Source of the DNA: Canibacter sp052085365 | GTDB lineage: Bacteria; Actinomycetota; Actinomycetes; Actinomycetales; Microbacteriaceae | DNA length: 64,000 bases | Assembly (NCBI GenBank): GCA_052085365.1 | Contig: JBQDFP010000004.1 | Location: 1 to 64,000 of the forward strand | Direction: 5' to 3' | Shown here: positions 15,396 to 24,385 of the stretch, piece after piece | How the letters are laid out: each line of letters begins with the position of its first letter | Numbering within the stretch: the stretch's first letter is position 1 | Notes under the pieces: model-generated | Told to the model about the DNA's origin: nothing | What the model saw: only the letters and a program-made list of their open reading frames with translations | The model's database searches: none | Made by a program: the position numbers and the translations under genes

Positions 15396-16736
15396 ATGAA
15401 TACTGAAACTGCGACTGCGCAGGTGGACGAACGGAAGACCAGCGAAGAAGTCGCTGTAGCCGTAGACCATGTGTACAAAGTCTTTGGCCGTCGCCCGAAA
15501 GAAGCGGTGAAGCGACTCAAGAGTGGCGCAACCCGCGACGAGGTAAAACCTCTGGGCACTGCCGCTGTCATCGACGCAAGCTTCGACGTGAAGCAGGGCG
15601 AAATCTTCGTCGTGATGGGCCTGAGCGGTTCAGGTAAGTCAACGCTGATTCGCATGCTGAACGGCTTGAACGACACCACCGACGGATCTATCAAGGTCCT
15701 CGGCCACGAGATTGTTGGCACACCCGACAATGAACTGCGCAGCATTCGCCGCGAGCGCATGTCGATGGTGTTCCAGCACTTCGCGCTGCTCCCCCACCGT
15801 ACGGTGCTTGAGAACGTCGCATACGGCCTCGAGATTCAGGGACTTGATTCAGCTAAGCGCATCGAAACTTCACGCCACTGGCTGAAGCGCGTCGGGCTCG
15901 ACGGCTGGGAAGACTCCTACCCTGACGAACTCTCCGGTGGTATGCAGCAGCGAGTCGGTATTGCCCGCGCATTTGCTGCCGAAACCGAAATCTTGCTCAT
16001 GGACGAGGCTTTCTCCGCGCTTGATCCGCTCATTCGTCGAGAAATGCAAGAGATGCTCGTTGAACTGCAGCGTGAACTCGGCAAGACCATTATCTTCATT
16101 ACCCACGACCTCAACGAAGCAATGTTCCTTGGCGATCGTATCGCGGTCATGCGTGATGGTCGGATCGTCCAAGTAGGCAGCCCGAACGATATTCTCACGG
16201 ACCCGGCGAACGATTACGTCGCACAGTTCGTGCAGGATGTGGACCGCGCTCGCGTGCTCACCGCAGAAGACGTTATGGAACCTGCTCTTGCGGTTGTGCA
16301 GAAGAGCGCCGGTCCGCGCGCTGCCTTGCGCACGATGCGCGACTTGCAGACGTCAGGTTGCTTCGTGATTGATCACGGCAAACTTGTTGGTGTTGTCCGC
16401 GACCGCGACATGCTTCGTCTTGTGCGCGATGGCAGTGACGACATTTCACAGCGCGTGCGTCCGGCACACAACGTGACCGGTGACCAGTTGGTTGCCGATC
16501 TGTTTGAGCTCGCTGCAGACTCAGCGCTGCCGGTTGCAGTAGTTGATGAGCGCGAACACCTCGTAGGTGTTGTTCCACGCGTCACGCTGCTCGCATCGCT
16601 TGCAAATATGCCAACCAATACAACTGAGATCCCGATTATCGAACCCGCACCCACGGTGCCGGACTTCATGATTGAGGAAATGCTGAACAGTGCGCATCAG
16701 CCTGCCTCAGCCGCGACTGATGGGGAGGCAAAATAA
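15396..16736 (+). CDS. proV: Glycine betaine/proline ABC importer, ATPase with CBS domains
   Basis: A 446-residue ProV/OpuAA-type ATPase. After a variable N-terminus come the Walker A GLSGSGKST (about 77-85), FQHFALLPHRTV, signature LSGGMQQR, Walker B ILLMDEAFSALDP and THDLNEAM. The C-terminal third (about 290-420) is a CBS pair (VMEPALAVV, FVIDHGKLVGVVRDRDM, ALPVAVVDEREHLVGVVPRVTLL), which senses ionic strength or nucleotides in OpuA-type osmoregulatory importers. ATG at 15396 follows a GGAGATGG site. Its stop overlaps the permease start by one base. Role: uptake of quaternary ammonium osmoprotectants. Confidence 0.92.
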   Translation: MNTETATAQVDERKTSEEVAVAVDHVYKVFGRRPKEAVKRLKSGATRDEVKPLGTAAVIDASFDVKQGEIFVVMGLSGSGKSTLIRMLNGLNDTTDGSIKVLGHEIVGTPDNELRSIRRERMSMVFQHFALLPHRTVLENVAYGLEIQGLDSAKRIETSRHWLKRVGLDGWEDSYPDELSGGMQQRVGIARAFAAETEILLMDEAFSALDPLIRREMQEMLVELQRELGKTIIFITHDLNEAMFLGDRIAVMRDGRIVQVGSPNDILTDPANDYVAQFVQDVDRARVLTAEDVMEPALAVVQKSAGPRAALRTMRDLQTSGCFVIDHGKLVGVVRDRDMLRLVRDGSDDISQRVRPAHNVTGDQLVADLFELAADSALPVAVVDEREHLVGVVPRVTLLASLANMPTNTTEIPIIEPAPTVPDFMIEEMLNSAHQPASAATDGEAK

Positions 16737-17644
16737 TGTTGCTCTGGGAAAGTATCTTCCGAATCCCGTTCGGTGACTGGGTCGACACCGGCACCGAGTG
16801 GATCATCGAGAACCTTCGGTGGCTCTTCACCTTCCTCCGTGCGGTCTTCCTCGGCATGTATGAGGGAATCGACTGGATTCTCCAGACGCCACCGTTCTGG
16901 GTGATCATGCTCCTCATCGCTGTGATCGCATACTTTGCGAAGGGCTGGAAGCTCGCACTCGGTTCAGTAATTGGCCTCATCTTTATTTTGAGTGTGAACC
17001 AGTGGGGCAACGCAATGAGCACCCTCGCACTCGTGATCGTTGCGACGGTCATCGCGATCGTGATCAGTGTGCCGACGGGCATTCTCGCGGCAAAGTCTGA
17101 TCTCGCCTCACGAATTATCCGACCGATCCTCGACTTCTTGCAGACCATGCCCGCCATGGTTTACCTGATTCCGGCACTGCTGTTGTTCCGCGTGGGCGTT
17201 GTCCCAGGCATTGTTGCAACTGTGCTGTTCTCGCTCGCTCCTGGTGTTCGCCTGACCGAGCTGGGTATTCGCGGCGTTAATAAAGAGGTCGTTGAAGCTG
17301 GTCAAGCATTCGGTTCAAGCTCGGGCCGTATTCTTCGACAGATTCAGCTGCCACTGGCAATGCCGAGCATCATGGCCGGAATTAACCAGGTCATCATGCT
17401 CGCCCTGTCGATGGTTGTTATCGCAGGTATGGTCGGCGCAGGCGGCCTCGGCGGCGACGTAATGTCAGCAATTAGCCGTGTATCTATCGGACTCGGTTTC
17501 GAATCCGGCGCTTCAGTAGTTGTTCTCGCGATCATTCTTGACCGAGTAACTGGCGGCTTTGGCTCAGCAAAACGAGGCAAGCGTAAGAAGCCAGCGGCTA
17601 CTACGCCAGAGAAAAAAGAAGAAGCAGTTCCTCAAACTGCCTAA
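16736..17644 (+). CDS. proW: Glycine betaine/proline ABC importer, permease
   Basis: A 302-residue ProW/OpuAB-type permease. N-terminal helices include IPFGDWVDTGTEWIIENLRW, the hallmark of the family. About six membrane segments follow, with PTGILAAKSDLASRIIRPILDFLQTMPAMVYLIPALLLF and the EAA-type loop GQAFGSSSGRILRQIQLPLAMPSIMAGINQ (about 190-220). The basic C-terminal tail is soluble. It is translationally coupled to proV (TAATG) and followed 46 bp later by the binding-protein gene. Confidence 0.92.
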   Translation: MLLWESIFRIPFGDWVDTGTEWIIENLRWLFTFLRAVFLGMYEGIDWILQTPPFWVIMLLIAVIAYFAKGWKLALGSVIGLIFILSVNQWGNAMSTLALVIVATVIAIVISVPTGILAAKSDLASRIIRPILDFLQTMPAMVYLIPALLLFRVGVVPGIVATVLFSLAPGVRLTELGIRGVNKEVVEAGQAFGSSSGRILRQIQLPLAMPSIMAGINQVIMLALSMVVIAGMVGAGGLGGDVMSAISRVSIGLGFESGASVVVLAIILDRVTGGFGSAKRGKRKKPAATTPEKKEEAVPQTA

Positions 17645-17690
17645 GACCCTCAAGGTGCACCAACCCCTCTTGGGAGAAAAGGACACAATA

Positions 17691-18575
17691 ATGAAACGGA
17701 AACTCACAACCCTTCTAGCAGCTGGCGCTGCAGCCTCGCTCATGCTCACTGGCTGTGCCAGTGGCGATGGCTCGGGCGGCGAAGAAAGCAAGGAAGTCAC
17801 CATCGGTGTATTCTCCGGCTGGGATGAAGGCATCGCAGTTTCAGAGCTCTGGAAGGCGATCCTCGAAGAAAAAGGCTACGAAGTAAACCTCGAAGAGGCT
17901 GAAGCTGGCCCGATCTTCTCCGGTGTTTCAACTGGTGACTACGACCTCACCTTGGATGTATGGCTGCCATACACCCACGAGTCATACCTCGAAGAGTACG
18001 GCGACGACGTCACCGAACTCGGCGAATGGAATGACGAAGCGAAGCTCACCATCGCGGTGAACGAAGATGCCGACATCGACTCACTCGAAGAACTCGCTGA
18101 CAAGGCGGACATGTTCAACGGCGAGCTCATTGGTATCGAGCCAGGCGCAGGTCTGACCGACGCAACCGAAAACCAGGTTATTCCTGACTACGGTCTCGAC
18201 GGCAAGATCGACTTCAAGACCTCGTCAACTCCGGCAATGCTCTCAGAGCTGAAGGCCGCAACTGACGCAGGTGAAAACATCGCGGTAACCCTCTGGCGTC
18301 CACACTGGGCATACGATGAGTTCCCGATCAAGGATCTCGAAGACCCGAAGGGCTCACTCGGCGAAGCTGAGGGAATTTACGCGTACGGTTCGAAAGACAT
18401 CGAAGAAACCCATCCAGAAGTTGCAGACTGGATGAAGGACTTCAAGATGGATTCAGAGCTCCTCTTCTCGCTTGAGAACGCAATGTTCAACGACAGCGAC
18501 AGCGACGACTACGGTCCAGTTGTTGAAGAGTGGATCTCAGAAAACCAGGACTGGGTAGACTCACTGACTGCCTAA
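17691..18575 (+). CDS. proX: Glycine betaine/proline ABC importer, substrate-binding lipoprotein
   Basis: A 294-residue OpuAC/ProX-family lipoprotein. The ATG at 17691 follows GGGAGAAAAGG; the longer open frame starts inside proW and is rejected. Lipobox LTGC (Cys21) precedes a Gly/Ser linker. OpuAC features are TIGVFSGWDEGIAVSELWKAILEEKGYEV, DLTLDVWLPYTH and NIAVTLWRPHWAYDEFPI; the tryptophan-rich loops form the cation-pi cage for trimethylammonium groups. It is a membrane-anchored, extracytoplasmic receptor for the ProVW pair. A strong terminator follows. Confidence 0.92.
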   Translation: MKRKLTTLLAAGAAASLMLTGCASGDGSGGEESKEVTIGVFSGWDEGIAVSELWKAILEEKGYEVNLEEAEAGPIFSGVSTGDYDLTLDVWLPYTHESYLEEYGDDVTELGEWNDEAKLTIAVNEDADIDSLEELADKADMFNGELIGIEPGAGLTDATENQVIPDYGLDGKIDFKTSSTPAMLSELKAATDAGENIAVTLWRPHWAYDEFPIKDLEDPKGSLGEAEGIYAYGSKDIEETHPEVADWMKDFKMDSELLFSLENAMFNDSDSDDYGPVVEEWISENQDWVDSLTA

Positions 18576-18587
18576 ACAGTCTCAAAG

Positions 18588-18630
18588 AGTAAGGGCCGGG
18601 AGCATCACGCTCCCGGCCCTTACTGTTTTC
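18588..18630. terminator. Terminator after proVWX (and convergent galU)
   Basis: Perfect 16-bp stem AGTAAGGGCCGGGAGC / GCTCCCGGCCCTTACT with a 5-base loop, followed by GTTTTCC. It lies 12 bp after the proX stop and 12 bp before the end of the convergent galU gene, so it can serve both. Confidence 0.85.
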
Positions 18631-18641
18631 CTGCCCAACGA

Positions 18642-19544
18642 TTAGACGGTTTCTTCGCCTCCAGAACGAGCAAAGTCTGTCAACCAGGTCCGCAGTTCGT
18701 CGCCGAACTCTTCGTCTTCAACGCCGAGGCGAACGTTCGCTTTGATCCACTCACTCTTATCACCCGTGTCATAACGGCGGCCGCGGAAGACGACGCCGTA
18801 GACATCATGGTCATCACTGTGCGCGAGCGCGTTGAGCGCATCTGTGAGTTGAATCTCGTTACCGTGACCGGGTTCGAGGTTTTCGAGCAGACCGAAAATG
18901 TCTGAGGTCAAAATGTATCGACCGATGATTGCCAGATTCGAAGGTGCATCCTCCGGCTTGGGCTTTTCTACCAGGCCCGAGACACGTACGACGTCGGCAT
19001 CGTCAGTGGCCGAAGCGTCCGCGCAGCCGTACATGTGCACTGATGATTCGGGGACTTCCATGAGCGCAATCACGGTCGCGTTTTCTCGCTCGTGCACTTC
19101 GATCATTTTGCTGAGCAGCGGGTCACGCGGGTCGATCAGGTCATCACCCAAGAGCACTGCGAACGATTGACCAGCGACGTGGTTCTTTGCGCGCGCAACC
19201 GCATGCCCGAGGCCGAGCGGCTGGCCCTGACGCAAGAAATGGACGTCTGCGAGATCGGTGGTGGCGTGCACCCGATCCAGCCGCGACTGGTCGCCTTTTC
19301 GATCGAGTGCGTCCTCGAGTTCAGGCACGCTATCGAAGTGGTTGGAGATGTTGCCCTTGTTGCGGCCGGTGATGATCAACACATCTGTCAGGTCGCTTGA
19401 AACCGCTTCTTCAACAACGTATTGAATGGCGGGTTTGTCAACAATGGGCAGCATCTCTTTGGGCATCGCTTTGGTTGCCGGTAAGAACCTCGTTCCGAGG
19501 CCTGCTGCCGGAATAATGGCTTTGGTGATCTTTGATTGAGACAA
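18642..19544 (-). CDS. galU: UTP-glucose-1-phosphate uridylyltransferase
   Basis: A 300-residue GalU. The N-terminal nucleotide-binding signature IIPAAGLGTRFLPATKAMPKEMLPIVDKPAIQYV is complete. LGLGHAVARAK, LLGDDLI and GLVEKPKPEDAPSNLAIIGRYIL follow. It makes UDP-glucose from UTP and glucose 1-phosphate. The start is TTG at 19544, with AGGGAG 7 bases upstream. It lies 27 bp after an aldehyde dehydrogenase gene that is itself 2 bp after a UDP-sugar glycosyltransferase gene. GalU is therefore placed as the donor-supply step of that operon, in addition to or instead of a housekeeping role. Confidence 0.93.
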   Translation of the reverse strand: MSQSKITKAIIPAAGLGTRFLPATKAMPKEMLPIVDKPAIQYVVEEAVSSDLTDVLIITGRNKGNISNHFDSVPELEDALDRKGDQSRLDRVHATTDLADVHFLRQGQPLGLGHAVARAKNHVAGQSFAVLLGDDLIDPRDPLLSKMIEVHERENATVIALMEVPESSVHMYGCADASATDDADVVRVSGLVEKPKPEDAPSNLAIIGRYILTSDIFGLLENLEPGHGNEIQLTDALNALAHSDDHDVYGVVFRGRRYDTGDKSEWIKANVRLGVEDEEFGDELRTWLTDFARSGGEETV

Positions 19545-19571
19545 TTCAGCACTCCCTCTCGTGGGTGATAG

Positions 19572-21032
19572 CTATGCGGGGCGGAAGCCGGTGTTTTCTG
19601 GCGGCGGGGCATGACGAATCATGAGGTGCCGACTGACTGAGTAATCAAGCAGCGGTTCAATCGACATGTCTTTGCCGAACCCTGAACCTTTCACACCTCC
19701 GTGTGGCATTTCTGAAGCAATCGGGAGGTGGTCGTTCACCCAGGTGACTCCAACCTCGAGTTCCTGGCTGACTCGGACCGCGCGTGCCACATCGGTGGTC
19801 CAGACTGATGAGGCGAGTCCGTATTCGTTGTCGTTCGCCAACGCGATCGCTTCTTGTTCGGTAGTGAATGGAAGCACAACAACGACGGGGCCAAACACTT
19901 CACCCTGGACGATTTCAGACTTTTGGTCAGCTCCGATCAACAGCGTGGGCGGATAGTAATTGCCTGGCCTGTCGAGACGCTCACCGCCGACGAGCGCCTG
20001 CGCACCCGCATCTTTCGCACGCTGTACGAACCCCTCCACCCGGCTGAGATGCTCAGCGGTGATCAGCGGACCAATCTGCGTATCTTCATGATCAGGCGCG
20101 CCCACCACAATGCTGCCCAGCTGCTGCCGTAGTGCTTCGACTGCTTCATCGAATTTTGTTTCGTGTACATAGACCCGGGTAGCTGCCGTGCAGTCTTGTC
20201 CGGTGTTGTAGGTCGCCCCCAATGCGATTGCTTGCGCCATGTGACGAATGTCTGCATCGTCAAACACCAACACCGGGGCTTTTCCACCCAGTTCCAGGTG
20301 CACGCGTTTCACGCCAGAAACTGCCCCGGACATGACCGCACGTCCGGTTTTGGTAGAGCCGGTAACCGTGACCATATCCACTGCCTGCGACTCAACAAGC
20401 TGGCGTCCGACCTCTCCGTCACCGGTCACAACCGAAAAGACGCCATCGGGCACGCCTGCTTCGGTGGCAAGCTGCGCCAACAGCATACTCGAGCTCGGTG
20501 TTTGTTCAGAAGGCTTGAGTACAACCGAGTTCCCGGCTGCAATCGCGGGGCCAACTTTCCACAGAGCCATAATCATCGGGAAGTTCCACGGGGTGATTGC
20601 TCCCACAGTGCCGACGGGCCGTCGCGTCAAAACTGACGTGTATCCTTCGCTGAATGACCCGGCTCCGGTCCCATCGAGGGATCGTGCAGCGCCCGCGAAA
20701 AAGCGGACGTTGTCGGCAGCAAACGGGATTTCACCTTCATGAATGGTCGTGAAGGGAACGCCTCGTTCTTTCATTTCGACGTTCGCGATTTCACTTGCGT
20801 TCTCTTCGATGAGGTCAGCGAACCGGAGGAGCACCCGTGCGCGTTCGCCAGGTGTAGATTTTCCCCACTGGGTTTGTGCAGCGCTGGCGGCAGTGACTGC
20901 CCGTTCGATATCGGCGGGGCTCGATTCGCGAATCTCTTTCAGGTCTTCTCCTGTGGCGGGGTCGACCAGGACGCGAACCTGTCCCGAACTGGATTCGGTG
21001 TTCTCGCCCGCGATATATGTTCCGTTCAACAT
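19572..21032 (-). CDS. NAD(P)-dependent aldehyde dehydrogenase, aminobutyraldehyde/betaine-aldehyde type
   Basis: A 486-residue ALDH of standard length. Landmarks are ITPWNFPMIMALWKVGPAIAAGNSVVLKPSEQTP, VTVTGSTKTGRAV, LELGGKAPVLVFDDADI (general-base Glu) and NTGQDCTAATRVYVH (catalytic Cys at about 279). QDCTA and the WVNDHLPIASEMPHGGVKGSGFG C-terminal block resemble gamma-aminobutyraldehyde and related omega-aminoaldehyde dehydrogenases. It would oxidise an aldehyde to an acid in the cytosol. It sits between a UDP-glycosyltransferase (2 bp upstream) and galU (27 bp downstream), an unusual setting suggesting that a glycosylated or amino aldehyde is the substrate; this is inference. Confidence 0.87.
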   Translation of the reverse strand: MLNGTYIAGENTESSSGQVRVLVDPATGEDLKEIRESSPADIERAVTAASAAQTQWGKSTPGERARVLLRFADLIEENASEIANVEMKERGVPFTTIHEGEIPFAADNVRFFAGAARSLDGTGAGSFSEGYTSVLTRRPVGTVGAITPWNFPMIMALWKVGPAIAAGNSVVLKPSEQTPSSSMLLAQLATEAGVPDGVFSVVTGDGEVGRQLVESQAVDMVTVTGSTKTGRAVMSGAVSGVKRVHLELGGKAPVLVFDDADIRHMAQAIALGATYNTGQDCTAATRVYVHETKFDEAVEALRQQLGSIVVGAPDHEDTQIGPLITAEHLSRVEGFVQRAKDAGAQALVGGERLDRPGNYYPPTLLIGADQKSEIVQGEVFGPVVVVLPFTTEQEAIALANDNEYGLASSVWTTDVARAVRVSQELEVGVTWVNDHLPIASEMPHGGVKGSGFGKDMSIEPLLDYSVSRHLMIRHAPPPENTGFRPA

Positions 21033-21034
21033 GG

Positions 21035-22345
21035 TTAGTCCTCGAACTTTGGTGCGGTCCCGGTGAGTGCGAACTCTTCCAGGAGTTTCGCGGCTTGACG
21101 TAGCCCGTCTTGCGCACGGATACGTTTGCCAGCGGCCTGGATACGTTCGGCCATTTCTGTGTCGTCCAGAATCTTGTGAATTGTTTCACTCAGCTGTTCG
21201 TCAGTGAACGTGTAGGTCGGGAGGCGATAACCGTAACCGCACTCGTCAACACGTTGAGCATTGTCGTATTGGTCCCAGAACAACGGCAGTAGGATCATGG
21301 GCTTGCCGAAGTGCATCGATTCAGTCACCGTGTTGTTACCACCGTGGGTGATCACGAGGTCAACCTGTGGAATAAGCTTCGTCTGGGGAAGGAACTCTGC
21401 GCCGAACATGTTCGGCGCCAGTTCAATCTCGTCATGCAGCGGTCCCATCGACACGATGATGTTCGCGTCTTGTTGTGCAAGAACGGACAACACCCGTTTC
21501 ATGAGCGGAACGTCAGCGCTGCCGAGCGAGCCGAGCGAGAAGTAAATGAGTGGTTTTTCGCCGGAGGTAAAGCCCTCAGGCAGTTCAATGTCTTCTTCGG
21601 TTTCGCGAACTGACGATTCGATCCGGTGCCACGAATCACCTAGAGGCCTCGATTTAATGTAGTCGAGTTCTTCGGGATACACGTAGAGGTTGAGATCCCC
21701 TTCAGGCATGAATTCGAGATCTGGGAGCGGATCATGTCCCTGCTGCTGAACCCATTCGTTAAAGTCGGTCCAGAGTTCGCGGTGGGTTTTCTCGTACTCG
21801 GTTCTAAAGTCTTCCCATTCGGACCTGTCTGCTGCGGGTAGGCCTGAGAACACGGGTGGAATGTCTTTGCCCGGCAGTTCCAGTGGGTTACATGACACGA
21901 TGCGCACGAAGGCGGAGGAACATGCCGAAAGTGCGGGGAACAAAATGACATTGTCTTCAATAATGACGTCTGGCGACACTTCGCTGACGATTTCTCGCAG
22001 ACGCGGCTCAACGTACCTGGCTCCGTCAAGGGCAGCTTCCCAAATTCCCTTGGTCACGGTGTCGAGTTGATCGATCGTTGGTTTTTGGAATTCCGGTGAC
22101 ATTTCCCGGATGTAATCTTTCCAAAATTGGCCGGCATCCTGCTCGGCATCGTCTTCGGCGGGGGGCTCTAAATCGAAGAGCGCCTCTTCGAATCCGAGCG
22201 GCGAGAGTTTCCCTGCCCAGCTGGATTCGGCTGCAAATACCACGCGGTGGCCTTGCTTGAGAAGCTCGTTACCAATCCCAATGCAATTGTTCGTCGGCCC
22301 ATACGCGCTTTCTGGCATAAACAGAAACGTCTTTGTATCAGTCAC
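21035..22345 (-). CDS. GT1-family UDP-glycosyltransferase
   Basis: A 436-residue GT-B glycosyltransferase of the MGT/UGT type. The N-terminal acceptor domain begins FLFMPESAYGPTNNCIGIGNELLKQGHRVVFAAE. The C-terminal donor domain has PLIYFSLGSLGS, AEFLPQTKLIPQVDLVITHGGNNTVTESMHFGKPMILLPLFWDQYDNAQRV (about 320-365, equivalent to the PSPG box with HGGxNT, Glu and DQ). Usual members glucosylate small molecules. GTG start 22345 has AGGAGG 8 bases upstream. Co-transcription with galU implies UDP-glucose as donor. The acceptor is unknown. Divergent from a TetR-MFS-kinase-SIS operon. Confidence 0.88.
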   Translation of the reverse strand: MTDTKTFLFMPESAYGPTNNCIGIGNELLKQGHRVVFAAESSWAGKLSPLGFEEALFDLEPPAEDDAEQDAGQFWKDYIREMSPEFQKPTIDQLDTVTKGIWEAALDGARYVEPRLREIVSEVSPDVIIEDNVILFPALSACSSAFVRIVSCNPLELPGKDIPPVFSGLPAADRSEWEDFRTEYEKTHRELWTDFNEWVQQQGHDPLPDLEFMPEGDLNLYVYPEELDYIKSRPLGDSWHRIESSVRETEEDIELPEGFTSGEKPLIYFSLGSLGSADVPLMKRVLSVLAQQDANIIVSMGPLHDEIELAPNMFGAEFLPQTKLIPQVDLVITHGGNNTVTESMHFGKPMILLPLFWDQYDNAQRVDECGYGYRLPTYTFTDEQLSETIHKILDDTEMAERIQAAGKRIRAQDGLRQAAKLLEEFALTGTAPKFED

Positions 22346-22437
22346 GAGAAGTTCCTCCTTTGGAAGCTTTCTTTGACCTATGATTCAAACAGTAAATTTC
22401 GGTTTTGGCTACTCCCAGTATGAGAAATTGATAATAC

Positions 22438-22455
22438 TTTGAACTTCCATTCAAA
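22438..22455. promoter_or_regulatory. Candidate TetR operator in the divergent region
   Basis: Inverted repeat TTTGAA-N6-TTCAAA between the glycosyltransferase and TetR genes (22346-22494), in a low-GC segment. A further TTCAAA half-site with the flank TGA lies at 22380-22389. The position suits control of both divergent operons by the adjacent TetR protein. Confidence 0.45.
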
Positions 22456-22497
22456 TTAAATCTCTGTATTCTTAGTACCTAAGCGCAAGGAGGCGTG

Positions 22498-23118
22498 ATG
22501 GCTAGGCATAAAAACCAAGAGGGTCGGCGAAGCGAGATCAGGCATGCCACGCAGCGCGTAATTGCGCGGTTTGGGCCTGACGGCGCCAGATTGAACCGAA
22601 TCGCCAAAGAGGCGCAGGTGAGTTCAGGAACCGTCCTGTACTACTACCCGAATGTGGATGACCTGATTCTCGAGGCAGTTCATTTAGGAATCGATCGCTT
22701 TGACAGCGAGCGTCGCAAGTTGATTGCAGAAATTCCTGATGCGCCGAGCCGCTTGGAGAGCCTGATCCGCCACGGGCTGCCAAAAAATTCGCACGATATT
22801 GATGTGCGCATGTTTAACCAGCTGGGTGGGTCCGCGGGAGAAAACACGTTCGCGGCCGTTCTTTTGACCTCGCTGTATGACCGACAGGTCGCGCTGTACC
22901 AGCTCGTGCTGGAGCAGGGCATCACCGCCGGTGATTTTACAACGAGTCACGACACGCTTTCGTTGGCTCGAAACATCGTCGCTTTAGAAGACGCGTACGG
23001 GTATCGAATTATCGCTCGTCACGGATCCATTGACGTTCAGGCAGCAGCTGACCTGATCTTGGATTACGCACACCATGTACTCGGCTGCAAGAAAACCGTT
23101 GTTACACAATTCGAATAA
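22498..23118 (+). CDS. TetR-family transcriptional regulator
   Basis: A 206-residue TetR regulator. The N-terminal HTH (about 10-55) reads EIRHATQRVIARFGPDGARLNRIAKEAQVSSGTVLYYYPNVDDLILEAV, with LYYYP at the recognition helix. The C-terminal ligand domain is helical and resembles BetI-like members. ATG 22498 is preferred over GTG 22495, since AAGGAGG (22487-22493) would be only one base from the GTG. It heads the MFS-kinase-SIS operon and faces the glycosyltransferase-ALDH-galU operon, so it is the natural local regulator of both. Confidence 0.88.
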   Translation: MARHKNQEGRRSEIRHATQRVIARFGPDGARLNRIAKEAQVSSGTVLYYYPNVDDLILEAVHLGIDRFDSERRKLIAEIPDAPSRLESLIRHGLPKNSHDIDVRMFNQLGGSAGENTFAAVLLTSLYDRQVALYQLVLEQGITAGDFTTSHDTLSLARNIVALEDAYGYRIIARHGSIDVQAAADLILDYAHHVLGCKKTVVTQFE

Positions 23119-23134
23119 GAAAGTGAATCACGTC

Positions 23135-24367
23135 ATGCAAACTACGAAACCCACAACGAAGTGGGTAATGCTTGGGATCTCATACCTCGTGTTGATCGCT
23201 TGCTTTATCCCCTACATTGGCTGGTCACCCAGCCTGATCGAAATATCGGACGAGTTCGGGCTGAGTGCAACCCAAGCAGGACTTCTGGGTTCAATTACTG
23301 CGCTGGTCGGCGGTCTGATTCTGCCGTTTGCTGGCGTCATTGGTGACCGCTGGGGCATCAAAAAGATCATCTTGGTTGGTCTTGCCGCTTCGATCATCGC
23401 GCAATTGCTCTTTGCTTGGGCTCCGGGCTACGGGCTGCTCCTGCTCGCTCGTGCCATTAGCGGGCTCGGCGTCGGCATTCTCTTTGTTGGCCCGTACACG
23501 ATGGCGGTTAACTGGTTCGAACGAGAGCGCAAGAACGGTATCGCGCTCGGCATTATGTTCACCTCAGACGGCATCGGTTCAGCATTCGCGCTGTACCTGT
23601 TCGCACTGGTACTGGTTGCCTACGGCTGGCGAACCGGTTCGGTGATCGGCGGCGTATTCCTCGTGCTTGTGTTCCTGCTGGCGTTGTTTGTTCTTCGAGA
23701 TTCAGACCCGGTTCCCGAAGCAGAAAAAGTGCCTGAAGAAGAGTCGTCTGGGAGGTCAACAATCAGTTGGCTCTTTAGCCGAAACGTGCTGGTCGCATCG
23801 GCATTCTTTATTGGCGAGTGGGGCATTTTTGCCGTTGTTGCTGTCTGGATGCCGACGATCTTGATCGAAGGCGCGGGCTGGTCTGCCTCGTTGGCGGGTC
23901 TCTTCTCGTCGCTCTACGTGTTGATTGGCATGGTGACGTCGATTGCGTTCGGTCTCGTTTCGGACAAAATGGGTCGACGTAAGGGATTGATTGTTGTTGC
24001 CGGTTTCGCCATGACCCTGTTTATGGCTGCGCTCACGGCAAGTATCGCCATGGAAAACTATGTGCTGGTTGCGCTCTGCCTACCATTGGTTGGCCTCGGG
24101 GTATACACGGGTATGCCACTCGCGCTTGCCCTGGCTGCAGAATCGCTTCCCACGAAGATGGCTGGAACTGTGAACGGATTCGTTCTTGGCATCGGGTTCA
24201 TCGTTGGTGGCTTCGTCTACCCATTCGTGATGGGTATGGTGAAGGACGCAACGGGCAGTTACGTCAACGGGTTTGTGGCCATGGTGGTCGCAACCGCTGT
24301 GCTGAACTTCATCGTGGCAATTTTCGCGAAAGATGTTCGGAGAAAACCCGCTGGAGTGACAGCGTAA
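23135..24367 (+). CDS. MFS transporter (CynX/NNP-like 12-TM)
   Basis: A 410-residue major facilitator with 12 predicted segments. Motif A appears after TM2 as GVIGDRWGIKK and again in the second half as GLVSDKMGRRKG; YIGWSPSLIEISDEFGLSATQAGLLGSI is the first periplasmic loop. The start ATG 23135 lies 16 bp after the TetR stop; the frame extends upstream into TetR but has no better start. The substrate is unknown. By context it imports (or exports) the compound acted on by the glycosyltransferase/ALDH and kinase/SIS proteins. Confidence 0.85.
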   Translation: MQTTKPTTKWVMLGISYLVLIACFIPYIGWSPSLIEISDEFGLSATQAGLLGSITALVGGLILPFAGVIGDRWGIKKIILVGLAASIIAQLLFAWAPGYGLLLLARAISGLGVGILFVGPYTMAVNWFERERKNGIALGIMFTSDGIGSAFALYLFALVLVAYGWRTGSVIGGVFLVLVFLLALFVLRDSDPVPEAEKVPEEESSGRSTISWLFSRNVLVASAFFIGEWGIFAVVAVWMPTILIEGAGWSASLAGLFSSLYVLIGMVTSIAFGLVSDKMGRRKGLIVVAGFAMTLFMAALTASIAMENYVLVALCLPLVGLGVYTGMPLALALAAESLPTKMAGTVNGFVLGIGFIVGGFVYPFVMGMVKDATGSYVNGFVAMVVATAVLNFIVAIFAKDVRRKPAGVTA

Positions 24368-24385
24368 TTGAATTTGGGAGCAAAA

